A stretch of DNA of 33,371 nt from Ignavibacteria bacterium. GTDB lineage: Bacteria; Bacteroidota; Ignavibacteria; Tepidaquicellales; OLB5. The stretch is from assembly GCA_014879675.1 (NCBI GenBank), contig JACSRQ010000083.1, positions 1-33,371 of the forward strand, given 5' to 3'. Position numbers and translations under genes: made by a program. The first letter of the stretch is position 1. Each line of letters begins with the position of its first letter. The notes under the pieces are model-generated. The model was given only the letters and a program-made list of their open reading frames with translations, did no database searches and was not told the origin of the DNA. Shown piece by piece: positions 15,632 to 24,753 of this stretch.

Positions 15632-16594
15632 ATGCTCAAAAAACTCATATTTTCGGCCCTTTTCGCCGCTTTTATTACAACATTAAATGTAAATATCTAT
15701 TCTCAAAGCGAAATGCCTGCATTTGATTTCCTGAGGGTAGATCCCAGCGCTAAAGCATCTTCACTTGCCGGCGCATTTGATACATACACCGATGACCCGA
15801 ACGCGATGTTCTATAATCCGGCGAGCTTAAGCACAATTACAAAAAGCAAAGTATCAGGCGGATTCGGGAAATACCTGCTTGATATGAATTTCGGCGCAAT
15901 ATCATACGCGCAGAAATACAAAGATATCGGCTGGTTTGGTGTTGGAGTCAAATATTTCGATTACGGTACTTTTGACCGCGCCGATGAACAGGGCAACACC
16001 ACAGGCGAAACCTTCGGCGCCAATGACCTTATGCTTTCGGTAGGCTACGGCAATTTTATCTATGAAAAGATCAATTACGGCATAACAATAAAATATATTT
16101 ATTCGGGAATTGCAGAATACAAATCATCAGCATTCGCTGTAGATTTCGGTCTGCTTTACCTGATGCCTGACCAGCAGCTTGCATTCAGCTTTGGCGTGAA
16201 TAATTTTGGTACACAGATAAAATCTTATCTTGATACCAAAGAGAAGCTTCCGCTTGATGTAAGGTTCGGTGTATCAAAGAGACTGGAGCACACGCCTGTA
16301 AGGCTTAATGTTACTTTCGCAAAGCTCAATGAAAGCAGAGAGAAGTTTGTTCAGCATTTCCGTGCGTTTTCTATTGGTGCTGAATTTATTTTCAGCGATA
16401 ATGTTTCAGCTCGGCTTGGGTATGATAACGAAAGCCGCCAGGATCTTAAACTGGGCACCTCGCTGGGTATTGCGGGATTTTCGACCGGGCTTGGAATAAG
16501 GTTCGCGGATAAGTATGTTTTTGATTACTCCCTTAACTCGCTCGGCAAGGTTGGAAGCACACACAGGGTAAATCTAGGGTACATCTTTAACTAA
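15632..16594 (+). CDS. porQ: PorQ-like T9SS outer-membrane protein (PorV/PorQ family)
   Basis: A 320-residue outer-membrane beta-barrel protein. A signal peptide (MLKKLIFSALFAAFITTLNVNIYSQ) is followed by the family opening 'FDFLRVDPSAKASSLAGAF...DDPNAMFYNPASLSTI', then alternating aromatic beta-strands and a final strand ending in Asn (HRVNLGYIFN). The pattern of 'YFDYGTFDRADEQGNTTGETFGANDLMLSVGYG' and 'LPLDVRFGVSKRLEHTPVRLNVTFAKLN' recalls PorQ more than PorV. In known T9SS these proteins work at the cell surface with the sortase PorU and shuttle cargo. This fits the two T9SS cargo proteins in the window. PorQ versus another family member is not certain. Confidence 0.85.
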   Translation: MLKKLIFSALFAAFITTLNVNIYSQSEMPAFDFLRVDPSAKASSLAGAFDTYTDDPNAMFYNPASLSTITKSKVSGGFGKYLLDMNFGAISYAQKYKDIGWFGVGVKYFDYGTFDRADEQGNTTGETFGANDLMLSVGYGNFIYEKINYGITIKYIYSGIAEYKSSAFAVDFGLLYLMPDQQLAFSFGVNNFGTQIKSYLDTKEKLPLDVRFGVSKRLEHTPVRLNVTFAKLNESREKFVQHFRAFSIGAEFIFSDNVSARLGYDNESRQDLKLGTSLGIAGFSTGLGIRFADKYVFDYSLNSLGKVGSTHRVNLGYIFN

Positions 16595-16623
16595 CAGCTT
16601 AATATTATGAAGGAGAAAACAAA

Positions 16624-16851
16624 ATGAACGAAGAAGGAATTGCCGGCGGAGCCGGAATGGAAGGCGGAGCGGCAGGCGGCGCCAGTAAGGAATCAAGAAC
16701 ATATGTTGTTCAAAGCGGCGATACATTGAGCAAAATTGCCAAAGAATACTATGGTGATGCGAGCAAGTACATGGATATATTCAACGCCAACACAGATAAG
16801 CTCAGCGACCCGGATAAGATCCAGGTTGGCCAGGAACTTGTTATTCCTTAA
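16624..16851 (+). CDS. Small LysM-domain protein
   Basis: A 75-residue protein: a Gly/Ala-rich N-terminal linker (residues 1-22) and one LysM domain (26-75) with the typical 'YVVQSGDTLSKIAKEYYGDASKYMDI' start and 'QVGQELVIP' end. The domain resembles those of YgaU/Kbp and phage-baseplate XkdP proteins. There is no signal peptide, so a periplasmic peptidoglycan role would need another export route; a cytosolic role is possible. It has one of the clearest Shine-Dalgarno sequences in the window, AAGGAG at 16610-16615, 8 nt before ATG, which suggests high expression. It lies 29 nt after the porQ-like gene and ends at a strong terminator. Confidence 0.88.
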   Translation: MNEEGIAGGAGMEGGAAGGASKESRTYVVQSGDTLSKIAKEYYGDASKYMDIFNANTDKLSDPDKIQVGQELVIP

Positions 16852-16874
16852 GCTTAGAGTTTTTTTGCAGTCGG

Positions 16875-16905
16875 GCCGGTTAATTTTTATACCGGCCTTT
16901 CTCAT
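16875..16905 (+). terminator. Terminator after the LysM gene
   Basis: GGCCGGT (16875-16881) and ACCGGCC (16892-16898) form a 7-bp GC-rich stem with a 10-nt AT loop, followed by TTTCTC. It lies 23 nt past the LysM stop codon. Confidence 0.7.
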
Positions 16906-16940
16906 TTATCTTAAACGGCAGCCCAAAATAACAAAGACCA

Positions 16941-17801
16941 ATGAATCTCACATCCAGACGAGTAGTTTCGCCCTTCGTTATACTGATAGTCTTTTATCTC
17001 ACAATAATTCTTGTTTCATGCGGTGAAGATTCGACCCCGGGTATTACCAATCCGCCCGAACCGGTTGATTCATCCCAGTTCTACTATCCAAAGAAACCCG
17101 ATAGCCGCTGGAATTACACACGTATTCAGTCGGTTGAAAATATCCGCCCGGATTCAATTAATCGTTACTTCACAAGTTATCCGCTAACTTCAACAGGATA
17201 CATAAAAATACTGTATGATACATTGATTGCCGGTGAAACGCTGAAGGTTTTCCTGGAAGAATTTAGCGACTCAACAGGAACTCTCACTTCAAGAAGATAT
17301 TATAAGATGGATACTACATCAATGGTGAGTTTTGCATACAGGGGTGTAGGTGGAACAACAATGCCATTCAGACCGGGATTTGGCGGTGTATCGATCAATT
17401 TTGAAAGAAACGGGATCGATATGTGGCAATCCACATATGGTATCCGCGGGGCAGATGACTCTCTGATATTTGAAGAAGACAGGCCCGTAGTTTTAAAATA
17501 TCCGGTAGTTACAGGTAAAGAGTGGATTTTCAGAGCCTTGGGCTCAACAGTATTCACAAAAAGATATACCGGGTTCGAAAATGTGCACATCGATACTGCG
17601 GTTTATGCATGTATGAAAGTTCAAAGGACACTTTCAAACCAAAGCAACTACGTTCTATATGATTATGTGAGCAAATACGGACAGGTGAAAAGAGACTACC
17701 TCTTCAAGAACAGCCAGGTAACAAATATGTTCGGGCAAACGATTGGTTACGTTGATTACAGGGATGTTGTACTGGTAACAAGTATAAGCGGTATAGAATA
17801 A
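16941..17801 (+). CDS. Putative lipoprotein of unknown function
   Basis: I do not recognise the family. The 286-residue protein has a type II signal peptide: a basic n-region, hydrophobic stretch (FVILIVFYLTIILVS) and lipobox LVSC with Cys27, followed by GEDS and a Pro-rich spacer. The mature part is soluble and beta-rich, with 'YYPKKPDSRWNYTR' near its start, a pattern common in Ignavibacteria lipoproteins. It should be anchored to the outer membrane or periplasmic face of the inner membrane; LolA for such transport is encoded nearby. It starts 43 nt after the terminator of the LysM gene, so it is probably transcribed alone. It converges with the TPR gene downstream. Confidence 0.82.
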   Translation: MNLTSRRVVSPFVILIVFYLTIILVSCGEDSTPGITNPPEPVDSSQFYYPKKPDSRWNYTRIQSVENIRPDSINRYFTSYPLTSTGYIKILYDTLIAGETLKVFLEEFSDSTGTLTSRRYYKMDTTSMVSFAYRGVGGTTMPFRPGFGGVSINFERNGIDMWQSTYGIRGADDSLIFEEDRPVVLKYPVVTGKEWIFRALGSTVFTKRYTGFENVHIDTAVYACMKVQRTLSNQSNYVLYDYVSKYGQVKRDYLFKNSQVTNMFGQTIGYVDYRDVVLVTSISGIE

Positions 17802-17815
17802 TATTGATCTTTACA

Positions 17816-17856
17816 GCGCGCTGAGTTTGAAATCACTTTAGCGCGCCTTCTTTTTT
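17816..17856 (+). terminator. Terminator overlapping the convergent TPR gene
   Basis: GCGCGCT (17816-17822) pairs with AGCGCGC (17840-17846), followed by CTTCTTTTTT. It lies 15 nt after the lipoprotein stop and overlaps the last codons of the TPR gene on the other strand (stop at 17833-17835). The 17-nt loop is long, so strength is uncertain. Confidence 0.55.
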
Positions 17857-18972
17857 AAGTCTTGCTGTTTCTTTGGAATTTTCCACATCGCGCATGTTCA
17901 GCACCATATCATAGTACTTTACGGCTTCAGGTTTGTTTCCCTTCATTTCATATATAACGCCAATTCCAAGCGCAGAAAAAACATAGTACGGCGATTCTTC
18001 TCCGGGCTTATCGGTAATCATGCAAATATTTATTGCCGTTTCATATTCTTTAAGTGCTTCATCCAGGCTGCCGGTACGCGATAGGCAAACGCCTGCGTAA
18101 TAATTCGCTTCACGCCTTATAAAATTATTATTGTAACCTGTACGGTTACTATCAGCCTTCGTTATCATACCTCTATACACCATCAAAGCTTCATGAAAAC
18201 GGTTGAGTCCAACATAACATTTTCCCAAAAAGCGCTCGAACACGGGATTCTGCGGATACAATGCCAGCAGCTTCGCCGCATACTTTTCGGCTTCCACATA
18301 GTTCTTTTCGTAGCTCAGGTGAATATACGCAAGCGTAACATTAGCTTCGATTTTTGAATACTTACCGTTTTCAGCACAATCCCTAAGCTGGCTCAAGCCC
18401 AGCTCTTTATTACCTTTCGGGAAGAAGAACAGCACCGCTTTAAGGAATGGATATCTTTCCACCACGTAATCAACTGCATAATTGTAAATTCCCAGACCCA
18501 ATACGGCATCTTTGTTTGAGGGATTCAGTTCATAGCTTTTTTGTATAAGGTTGAGTCCCTGCTTACCGTCATCAATTGCCTTCAGCCAGTTATCGCGCAT
18601 TACATTCATGAATCCGCGGTAGCCAATTACCCCGCCCAAAAGAAATGTGGCCCAGTCATTATATTCATTTTCATCGAGACGCTCTTCACATACTTTAATG
18701 CACCGGTCAACTTTCGCAAGATAGTTATCATCATTCGAACGGTCATCTTTGTTCTGGTAGATGCGCCACCATTCCGTCATAGCCTGGAAAAAATATCCCG
18801 TAGGGTCTTTAGGGTCACTTTCAATAAATGTCTGAAACACTGAATTGGCAGAATCGAACTCAAGCTTGTAAACATAGTCCATTCCCCTGTTTAAACGCTC
18901 ATCTGCAGTTTGTGCAGTAATAAAAACCTGCATAAATAACAAAAAAATTGATACTATGGCTGCTTTCTTCAT
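17833..18972 (-). CDS. Exported TPR-repeat protein
   Basis: A 379-residue protein with a signal peptide (MKKAAIVSIFLLFMQVFITAQ) and at least five tetratricopeptide-like helix pairs. Examples are LNRGMDYVYKLEFDSANSVFQ, AEKYAAKLLALYPQNPVFERFLGKCY, NRFHEALMVYRG and AVKYYDMVLNMRDVE. A central region (about 100-190) with FFPKGNKELGLSQL is typical of this Bacteroidota/Ignavibacteria family. It should be periplasmic and act as a protein-binding scaffold; the partner is unknown. It is the last gene of the lolA run, 49 nt after the UDP-glucose dehydrogenase stop. Confidence 0.85.
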   Translation of the reverse strand: MKKAAIVSIFLLFMQVFITAQTADERLNRGMDYVYKLEFDSANSVFQTFIESDPKDPTGYFFQAMTEWWRIYQNKDDRSNDDNYLAKVDRCIKVCEERLDENEYNDWATFLLGGVIGYRGFMNVMRDNWLKAIDDGKQGLNLIQKSYELNPSNKDAVLGLGIYNYAVDYVVERYPFLKAVLFFFPKGNKELGLSQLRDCAENGKYSKIEANVTLAYIHLSYEKNYVEAEKYAAKLLALYPQNPVFERFLGKCYVGLNRFHEALMVYRGMITKADSNRTGYNNNFIRREANYYAGVCLSRTGSLDEALKEYETAINICMITDKPGEESPYYVFSALGIGVIYEMKGNKPEAVKYYDMVLNMRDVENSKETARLKKEGALK

Positions 18973-19021
18973 GTTATGTATAACTGCAAAATGCCGCTTA
19001 AAATTTCAGTTCTCACTCCGG

Positions 19022-20329
19022 CTAGTATCCTATGCCATAGTATTTGAAACCGTTTGCTTTTACGAATTTTGGATTGTAAATATTCCTGCCATCGAATATT
19101 ACATTCTGATTCATCAGCTTTTTCATGCGGTCTATATCAAGCTTGCGGAATTCATTCCATTCAGTTACAAGCACAAGCCCGTCTGAATTTTTAAGCGCGG
19201 AGTAATTATCCTTATACAGCTTAACATTTTTGAAAACTTTACCATATAGCATTTTGAAGTTATCATTGCTGACCGGATCGAAAGCCTGTACTTTTGCGCC
19301 AAGCGCAAGAAGTTTTTCGATTATCGTCAATGCGGGAGCTTCACGCAGGTCATCTGTTCTTGGTTTGTACGAAAGCCCCCAAACAGTGAACACTTTACCC
19401 TTGATATCATTTTTGAAATGCTTCAATATCTTATCAACAATGATCTGTTTCTGCCTGTCGTTGATCTCGTCAATAGTTTTCAGAATGCGGAAATCGTACC
19501 CATGTTCAATTGAAGTATTGAGCAGCCCTTTTACATCTTTGGGAAAACAGCTTCCGCCGTAACCTACACCGGGAAAAAGGAAACTTGAACCTATTCTCGG
19601 GTCGCTGCCCATTCCCTGCCTTATCATGGCGATATCAGCCTTAACAATACCGCTGAGATTTGCCAGCTCATTCATGAACGATATCCTAAGCGCAAGCATA
19701 GAGTTTGCAGCATATTTTGTTAGCTCGCTTGAGCGTTCATCCATCAATATGAAGCGCTCTGATACACGCATGAAGCTGCTGTAAAGCTCACGCATAATAT
19801 CCGATGCCTTTTTGCTCTTAGTGCCTACAATAACCCTGTCAGGCGACATGAAGTCGGTAACTGCAGCGCCCTCTTTCAGGAACTCCGGATTTGAAACCAC
19901 ATCAAACTTCCTCCTGGTTTTCGAAGCTATCAGCTTCCGGATCTTATCGCAGGTGCCAACGGGTACGGTGCTTTTGCTTACAATAACTTTGTAACCGTTT
20001 ATATACTTAGCCATATTTCCGGCAACCTGCAGCACACGGCTAAGATCTACCGAGCCATCTTCGAGCGGCGGTGTAGGCAGGCAGAGGAAGATCACATCGT
20101 TTTTTTGAACAACATCCTTCAGGTTGGTTGTAAACTCAACTCTTCCTTCCTGGATATTTTTTTCAAGCAGTTCTTCTAGACCGGGCTCGTAGATAACAGG
20201 ATCGCCCTTTTTGAGCCTTTCAACTTTTTTTGCGTCAACATCCATGCAAAGTACATTGTTGCCGTTTTCAGCAAAGCATACGCCTGAAACCAGCCCTACA
20301 TATCCTGTTCCGATTATTCCGAGTTTCAT
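19022..20329 (-). CDS. ugd: UDP-glucose 6-dehydrogenase
   Basis: Oxidises UDP-glucose to UDP-glucuronate with two NAD+, giving a precursor for capsule, exopolysaccharide or lipid-linked glycans. At 435 residues it has normal length. The NAD-binding loop GTGYVG is at 7-12. The catalytic thiolate is Cys261 in GVGYGGSCFPKD. Conserved middle motifs are NPEFLKEGAAVTDFMSPDRVIVG and ELTKYAANS, and the C-terminal domain has VWGLSYKPRTDDLREAP. A related UDP-ManNAc dehydrogenase is less likely given the FLKEG and CFPKD context. It lies 35 nt downstream of the UPF0104-type membrane protein gene. Confidence 0.96.
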   Translation of the reverse strand: MKLGIIGTGYVGLVSGVCFAENGNNVLCMDVDAKKVERLKKGDPVIYEPGLEELLEKNIQEGRVEFTTNLKDVVQKNDVIFLCLPTPPLEDGSVDLSRVLQVAGNMAKYINGYKVIVSKSTVPVGTCDKIRKLIASKTRRKFDVVSNPEFLKEGAAVTDFMSPDRVIVGTKSKKASDIMRELYSSFMRVSERFILMDERSSELTKYAANSMLALRISFMNELANLSGIVKADIAMIRQGMGSDPRIGSSFLFPGVGYGGSCFPKDVKGLLNTSIEHGYDFRILKTIDEINDRQKQIIVDKILKHFKNDIKGKVFTVWGLSYKPRTDDLREAPALTIIEKLLALGAKVQAFDPVSNDNFKMLYGKVFKNVKLYKDNYSALKNSDGLVLVTEWNEFRKLDIDRMKKLMNQNVIFDGRNIYNPKFVKANGFKYYGIGY

Positions 20330-20364
20330 AAAATTTTAGTATAATTTAGAGGCTCAATACAGGT

Positions 20365-21393
20365 CTAAACTGCCTGCTGTTTGATCTCTGAGAATTTGTA
20401 ATTGTATTTAAAGAAGTAAAATAATCCGGCTATAAGGTACAGAACAAAGCTCATAGCATGGGTTGTAGTTCCGTAACCAAGCGCATTTGATTCGCTTACA
20501 GCGAACATATTAACAAGTGTAACTTTACAAATGTAATGGTATGGGCCTGTGGCTGCAGGTGAAGGGATGAACATTGCGACATTTATAAGTACCAGCAGCA
20601 GGTTAGCATCCCATAAGCCCTTTAGCAGGCTGGTTCCGTTATCACTAAGCAGAATGTTAAACGAATAGAAAGGGATATATGTGCTGAACAGATAAACTGC
20701 CCACAATAACACAGAGTATAATGCTATTCTGAAAAAGAGCGATGGTTTTTTCAGCACTTCAAATCCGGTTAGAAGCGAATCAAATATATTATCAACCTTT
20801 TCATGCAGTTTCGCCGGAAGAAAACCGGTTACAAACTTAACAACCCGCAGGCTCTTTATTGGGCTTACCAGCATAAATAGTATCCATGCAAGCATTAAAA
20901 AAATTGCCACGGAAAGTATAATTACCGCAGAACCAATTGAAGGTATTGCGTCGGTGATCTTATCCTGGAAATAAAGCAAGGCAACCCCGAACATAAGAAG
21001 GAACATCACAGTATCGATGATCCTTTCAACAATTATGGTTGCAAATGCCGAAGCACGTGAAATGTTTTCATGTTTACCCAGAATGTAAGGCCTTATAACT
21101 TCACCCGAGCGAGGGAAGAGATTGTTCATCATGTAGCCGATGATGGTGGTTGCAAATAGATTTTTGAAGCTGATATCCTTCTTTACGGGCTCAAGCAATA
21201 CACCCCATCTTACCGCACGAATTGCAGAGCCTGCAAAAACACCCAATGCCATACCAATGAATACATACAGATAATTTGTGGTTTTCAGGATGTTCCAAAG
21301 CTCGTTTATGTTCACATTCCTGAAAGCCAGGTAGAGGAACACGGCAAGCAAAAGCGTACTTATAGCAATATTGAGTTTTCTGCCGCGGCTCAA
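20365..21393 (-). CDS. UPF0104/LPG-synthase-type integral membrane protein
   Basis: A 342-residue inner-membrane protein of the family that includes the membrane domain of lysylphosphatidylglycerol synthase (MprF) and archaeal AglD (UPF0104). About eight hydrophobic helices are visible. The family pattern is 'AIRAVRWGVLLEPV', 'GYMMNNLFPRSGEVIRPYIL' and 'RASAFATIIVERIIDT'. It has no soluble transferase domain, so a flippase or scaffold role for a lipid or lipid-linked sugar is the usual guess. Its start is TTG at 21393, 5 nt after the lolA stop, with no ATG before residue 48. The neighbour UDP-glucose dehydrogenase suggests a link to glycolipid or glycan export. Confidence 0.85.
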   Translation of the reverse strand: MSRGRKLNIAISTLLLAVFLYLAFRNVNINELWNILKTTNYLYVFIGMALGVFAGSAIRAVRWGVLLEPVKKDISFKNLFATTIIGYMMNNLFPRSGEVIRPYILGKHENISRASAFATIIVERIIDTVMFLLMFGVALLYFQDKITDAIPSIGSAVIILSVAIFLMLAWILFMLVSPIKSLRVVKFVTGFLPAKLHEKVDNIFDSLLTGFEVLKKPSLFFRIALYSVLLWAVYLFSTYIPFYSFNILLSDNGTSLLKGLWDANLLLVLINVAMFIPSPAATGPYHYICKVTLVNMFAVSESNALGYGTTTHAMSFVLYLIAGLFYFFKYNYKFSEIKQQAV

Positions 21394-21398
21394 TTTGG

Positions 21399-22040
21399 TT
21401 ATCTCATATCAATTACTTCAGTCCCCTCGGGCGGAGTAAAAGTGAATTTCGAGTTGCTTACACCGGTATTGGTCTGTATATTCTTTACTGAGTATGTTGA
21501 TGATGACTCATCTGTTAAGATATAGATCTTCTTGATGATCCAGTCATCTTTACCAACCCAAAGCTTAGCTGATTTCACATAACCGCTTTCTCGCGGCTTC
21601 AGTGAAAGCACATATACATCTTTTCCGCTGATCTTTTCGGTACCGGTTAGGTCGCTGTAAAAATTTTCAGGGTACTGGAAAAGATATTTGTTGGGTGAAA
21701 AAGTATTACCCGTTTCTTTGTAGTAATCAATTACAACCTGCTTCTTGCTGGGTGTATATGACCATGAAGTGCTGCCATCTGTTACGATAGTCTGGTTTGA
21801 GGTCTCGATCCTGTATTTACTTTCCTTCTTTATGTAGAGCGTACCTGAAGAAGTTTGCGCCTTAGATTTATTGAATTTGATCGTTTGTGTAAAAGAAGCT
21901 TTCGCGTCTGAAATATCTTTATATGCATTCTGCACATTTTGAATTATCTCCTGCGCAGTTATGTCATCCTGTGCAAATACAGGCAAATTTGCCCAAAAAA
22001 CAGCTAAAATTAAGAATTTAGCCAAAAGTAACTTTGTCAT
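21399..22040 (-). CDS. lolA: Outer-membrane lipoprotein carrier LolA
   Basis: A periplasmic chaperone that carries lipoproteins from the LolCDE transporter to the outer membrane. The 213-residue protein has a signal peptide ending VFAQ, then 'NAYKDISDAKASFTQTIKF', 'SGTLYIKKESKYRIE', 'TDGSTSWSYTPSKKQVVID' and 'LSLKPRE', the standard half-barrel LolA pattern. It begins with ATG at 22040 after GGAG 6 nt upstream, and has a recognisable promoter. It is first in a run with the UPF0104-type protein, UDP-glucose dehydrogenase and the TPR protein. No LolB is visible, which is normal outside Gamma- and Betaproteobacteria. Confidence 0.93.
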   Translation of the reverse strand: MTKLLLAKFLILAVFWANLPVFAQDDITAQEIIQNVQNAYKDISDAKASFTQTIKFNKSKAQTSSGTLYIKKESKYRIETSNQTIVTDGSTSWSYTPSKKQVVIDYYKETGNTFSPNKYLFQYPENFYSDLTGTEKISGKDVYVLSLKPRESGYVKSAKLWVGKDDWIIKKIYILTDESSSTYSVKNIQTNTGVSNSKFTFTPPEGTEVIDMR

Positions 22041-22067
22041 TTATTGCTCCTGAAATTATTTATTATG

Positions 22068-22098
22068 CAAATTTACGTTAATTTAATGTAATAAACAG
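22068..22098 (-). promoter_or_regulatory. Promoter candidate for the lolA operon
   Basis: On the minus strand: CTG at 22098-22096 (TTG expected), 20-nt spacer, TAAATTTG at 22075-22068. Transcription would start near 22062, giving a leader of about 22 nt with the GGAG ribosome site. Confidence 0.42.
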
Positions 22099-22118
22099 TG
22101 ATATTTCCAAAGTCATTC

Positions 22119-22177
22119 CCGCAAAAAAAGGGATAAAACCTGCACTGATTCAATGCCTGTTTATCCCTTTTATGCGG
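22119..22177 (-). terminator. Terminator after the TonB-type receptor gene
   Basis: The outer stem CCGCA (22119-22123) / TGCGG (22173-22177) and inner 12-bp stem AAAAGGGATAAA (22126-22137) / TTTATCCCTTTT (22160-22171) pair with a small internal bulge. On the minus strand the inner stem is followed by a T run. It lies 29 nt downstream of the receptor stop codon. Confidence 0.7.
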
Positions 22178-22205
22178 ATTAGAAATTTTTCCAGTCTAAC
22201 TCAGG

Positions 22206-24644
22206 CTATCTTCCCTGGTTGCTATCCTGCTGGTCAGTACCTTCGTTAGTATTCTGCTTGGTTTTCTTCTTCTTCATGTAATATTCATCGGTATTGCCGA
22301 AGCTGAATGTGAGGTTGAGCCCGAAATTCCGGGAGCCCCAATCGCTCCTTGCAATAGTTTTATAGCCTGCAGCGTTTATATCCTGCCCCCATTGAGAAGT
22401 ATCGAACAGGTCACTTACCCTGAGGCTGAGGTTCAGCTTATCGTTCAGAAACATTTTGCTTACCGATACATCAAAGTTTGAATTTGAAAGATCAGAACCC
22501 TGGTAAGTTATCTTTTTGCCTGTGTAAGTGTAGAACAGCTCCAGGTTAAAATATTTAAGTGTAAAGCTTGCGCGTACATTAGTTTTCCACGAAAAACCGT
22601 CTTCTGCTGCATAGCCTGTGAGCGAAGGATCGCTATCGAATTTTGTTTTATAGAGGCTCAGCGTTCCGTTAAGGCTTACCCAGTTAAGTGCCCTTGAGCT
22701 CACAAGGAAGTCCATACCGTATGCTTTGGATGAAGATGCATTCCTGTAGGTATTTAAAGCTACGTTACTATCAACCAGGTAGCTGTAATTTGAGATCACA
22801 TCATGATTTTGGCGGTAAAAAGCCAAAGGCGTTATAGTAATTACGGGTGAATAAAACATCATACTTAACTCATATGAATCTGTATATTCCGGTTTCAACT
22901 GGGGGTTACCTTTATAAATGAAGCGCGGATTGTATTTATTCAGAAACGGGTTAAGCCTCCAAATATTCGGCCTGGTGATCCTCCTGCTGTAGCTTAGCTG
23001 AAGCTGGTGCACGCCGCCGATCTTCTGTGATACATTCACTGTTGGGAATATATCGAAATAGTTCTGTTTAAATTCTTCACCTGTCGTAACCAGTTCACCA
23101 TGCGTATTTGTCTGCTCAAGTCTCAGCCCAAGCTTATAGCTGAAATCCTTGATAGAACTTGAAAACATGAAGTAAGCCGCATTTATATACTCATCCAGCT
23201 TGAAATGATTTGCTACATCTGAATTCAACTGGTATGTATTTAGTGAATTATTAAGTGTATCTGAATCAAAATTATTGTCATTTGTACGGAATGTTCCCTT
23301 ATATCCGCCTTCCAGCTTTGAAACCTTTGATACAGGATGTACATAATCAAGCTGGGTATTCAGGTTATAAGACTTATTGATCGTTGTATCCCTTTGGTAT
23401 GAAGGAAAGGAAGTCAACGGAACACCGTTGGGATCAAAATCCTGTTTATTGAATCCAAATTCGTTTGGATTGCGGTTGCGGCTTAAAGTAATATCCCCCG
23501 AGAGCTCTCTGCCCTGGTCATCCAGCTTATTATTGAGATACAGGCTGCCAGTGAAATTCTGCCACAATCCGTTTCTTTCATTGAATTGCGTGTTATAGTA
23601 ACTGAGCGATCCGGTGGAGCTCAGGTTATCGCTGCGTGAATCATCGGAATTAAACCATTCACCGGTACCAAAGTTCAATTCAAGTCCAACTGTTTTGCCC
23701 TGCGCTATCTCGTATTCAATTCCACCCTGGCCCCAAACCCAATAACCATTATTTTTACCGCTGCTGCTGTATTTGTATAATGAAGCCGGCTGGAAATACT
23801 CGGTAGTGCCTGATGATGTAAATTTGTTGTGCCAATTACCCGAATATATCCCGCTGAAAAATGTCCACGGATTCTTTTTAAAATTGAAATCAATTCCTCC
23901 CCAGCCGGCAACTTTGTTTGTATAATTACTTCCTGCGTTCACGCTTCCTGTAAACCCGATCTTGTTGGATTTTTTCATTACAATATTTATCAGCCCGGTA
24001 ACGCCTTCAGACTCATACTTTGCCGGGGGATTTGTTATAAGCTCGATCCTTTCAATAGCATCAGCGGGGATCTGTTTAAGGCTCACATACCGTGAAGGCT
24101 TATCATCAACAAGTATCTTAACATTCTGGCTGCCGCGAAGGCTCACGTTATCATTTACATCAACATCAACCATTGGCACTTTCTTCAGAACATCGATTGC
24201 GCTTCCGCCTTTGTTTAGATCGGACTGGCTTACATTAAAGATCTTCTTATCCGCGCTGAACTCAACGAGCCCTTTCTGATCTTCAACCAGTATTTCATCT
24301 GTAGTTACATTTTGTTTCTTAAGCCTTATTGTATCAAGACTTATATTTGAACCGGCCGAAACCTTTAGATTTTCGATGGTCAGTGACGCGTATTCAATAA
24401 AACCAACTTCCAGCCTGTAAGATCCGGCAGGAACATCGGATATGGAGAATAATCCCGCCGGGTCGCACTTGGCTCCTTTAAATACTGTACTATCGCTGCC
24501 TGAAAATAACTTAACATCAGCTTCAATTGGGGCTAATCCGTTTGCATCACTAACTTTGCCGCTAATAGAGCCGGTTTGCTGAGCAAAGACTCCACCAGTA
24601 AATAAAACTAGTAATAACAATGACTTCAAACTAAATCTTTCCAT
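22206..24644 (-). CDS. TonB-dependent-receptor-type outer-membrane beta-barrel protein
   Basis: An 812-residue outer-membrane protein of the OMP_b-brl_3 type. A signal peptide ends VFAQ (residue about 22). Residues 24-110 form a carboxypeptidase-regulatory-like domain (GSISGKVSDANGLAPIEADV...GSYRLEVGFIEY). A plug domain follows (about 130-225) with 'GGSAIDVLKKVPMVDVDVNDNVSLRGSQNVKILVDDKP' and 'ERIELITNPPAKYESEGVTGLINI'. The rest is a large barrel with many aromatic strands, including 'RRITRPNIWRLNPFLNKYNP' and 'GNPQLKPEYTDSYELS'. After the last strand (LTFSFGN) there is a Lys/Gln-rich tail of about 30 residues, which is unusual for a barrel end. The substrate is unknown; TonB itself is not in the window. 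It appears to be a single-gene transcript. Confidence 0.9.
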   Translation of the reverse strand: MERFSLKSLLLLVLFTGGVFAQQTGSISGKVSDANGLAPIEADVKLFSGSDSTVFKGAKCDPAGLFSISDVPAGSYRLEVGFIEYASLTIENLKVSAGSNISLDTIRLKKQNVTTDEILVEDQKGLVEFSADKKIFNVSQSDLNKGGSAIDVLKKVPMVDVDVNDNVSLRGSQNVKILVDDKPSRYVSLKQIPADAIERIELITNPPAKYESEGVTGLINIVMKKSNKIGFTGSVNAGSNYTNKVAGWGGIDFNFKKNPWTFFSGIYSGNWHNKFTSSGTTEYFQPASLYKYSSSGKNNGYWVWGQGGIEYEIAQGKTVGLELNFGTGEWFNSDDSRSDNLSSTGSLSYYNTQFNERNGLWQNFTGSLYLNNKLDDQGRELSGDITLSRNRNPNEFGFNKQDFDPNGVPLTSFPSYQRDTTINKSYNLNTQLDYVHPVSKVSKLEGGYKGTFRTNDNNFDSDTLNNSLNTYQLNSDVANHFKLDEYINAAYFMFSSSIKDFSYKLGLRLEQTNTHGELVTTGEEFKQNYFDIFPTVNVSQKIGGVHQLQLSYSRRITRPNIWRLNPFLNKYNPRFIYKGNPQLKPEYTDSYELSMMFYSPVITITPLAFYRQNHDVISNYSYLVDSNVALNTYRNASSSKAYGMDFLVSSRALNWVSLNGTLSLYKTKFDSDPSLTGYAAEDGFSWKTNVRASFTLKYFNLELFYTYTGKKITYQGSDLSNSNFDVSVSKMFLNDKLNLSLRVSDLFDTSQWGQDINAAGYKTIARSDWGSRNFGLNLTFSFGNTDEYYMKKKKTKQNTNEGTDQQDSNQGR

Positions 24645-24753
24645 TTATTTATTGCTTTAACAATTAGTAGCTTTGGGTTTAGAAATGTTACAAAGAGTAT
24701 ATAGTATTAGATGCCGGGAAGGGCGTTTTGGTTTCAGTGATAAGACGATCTTT

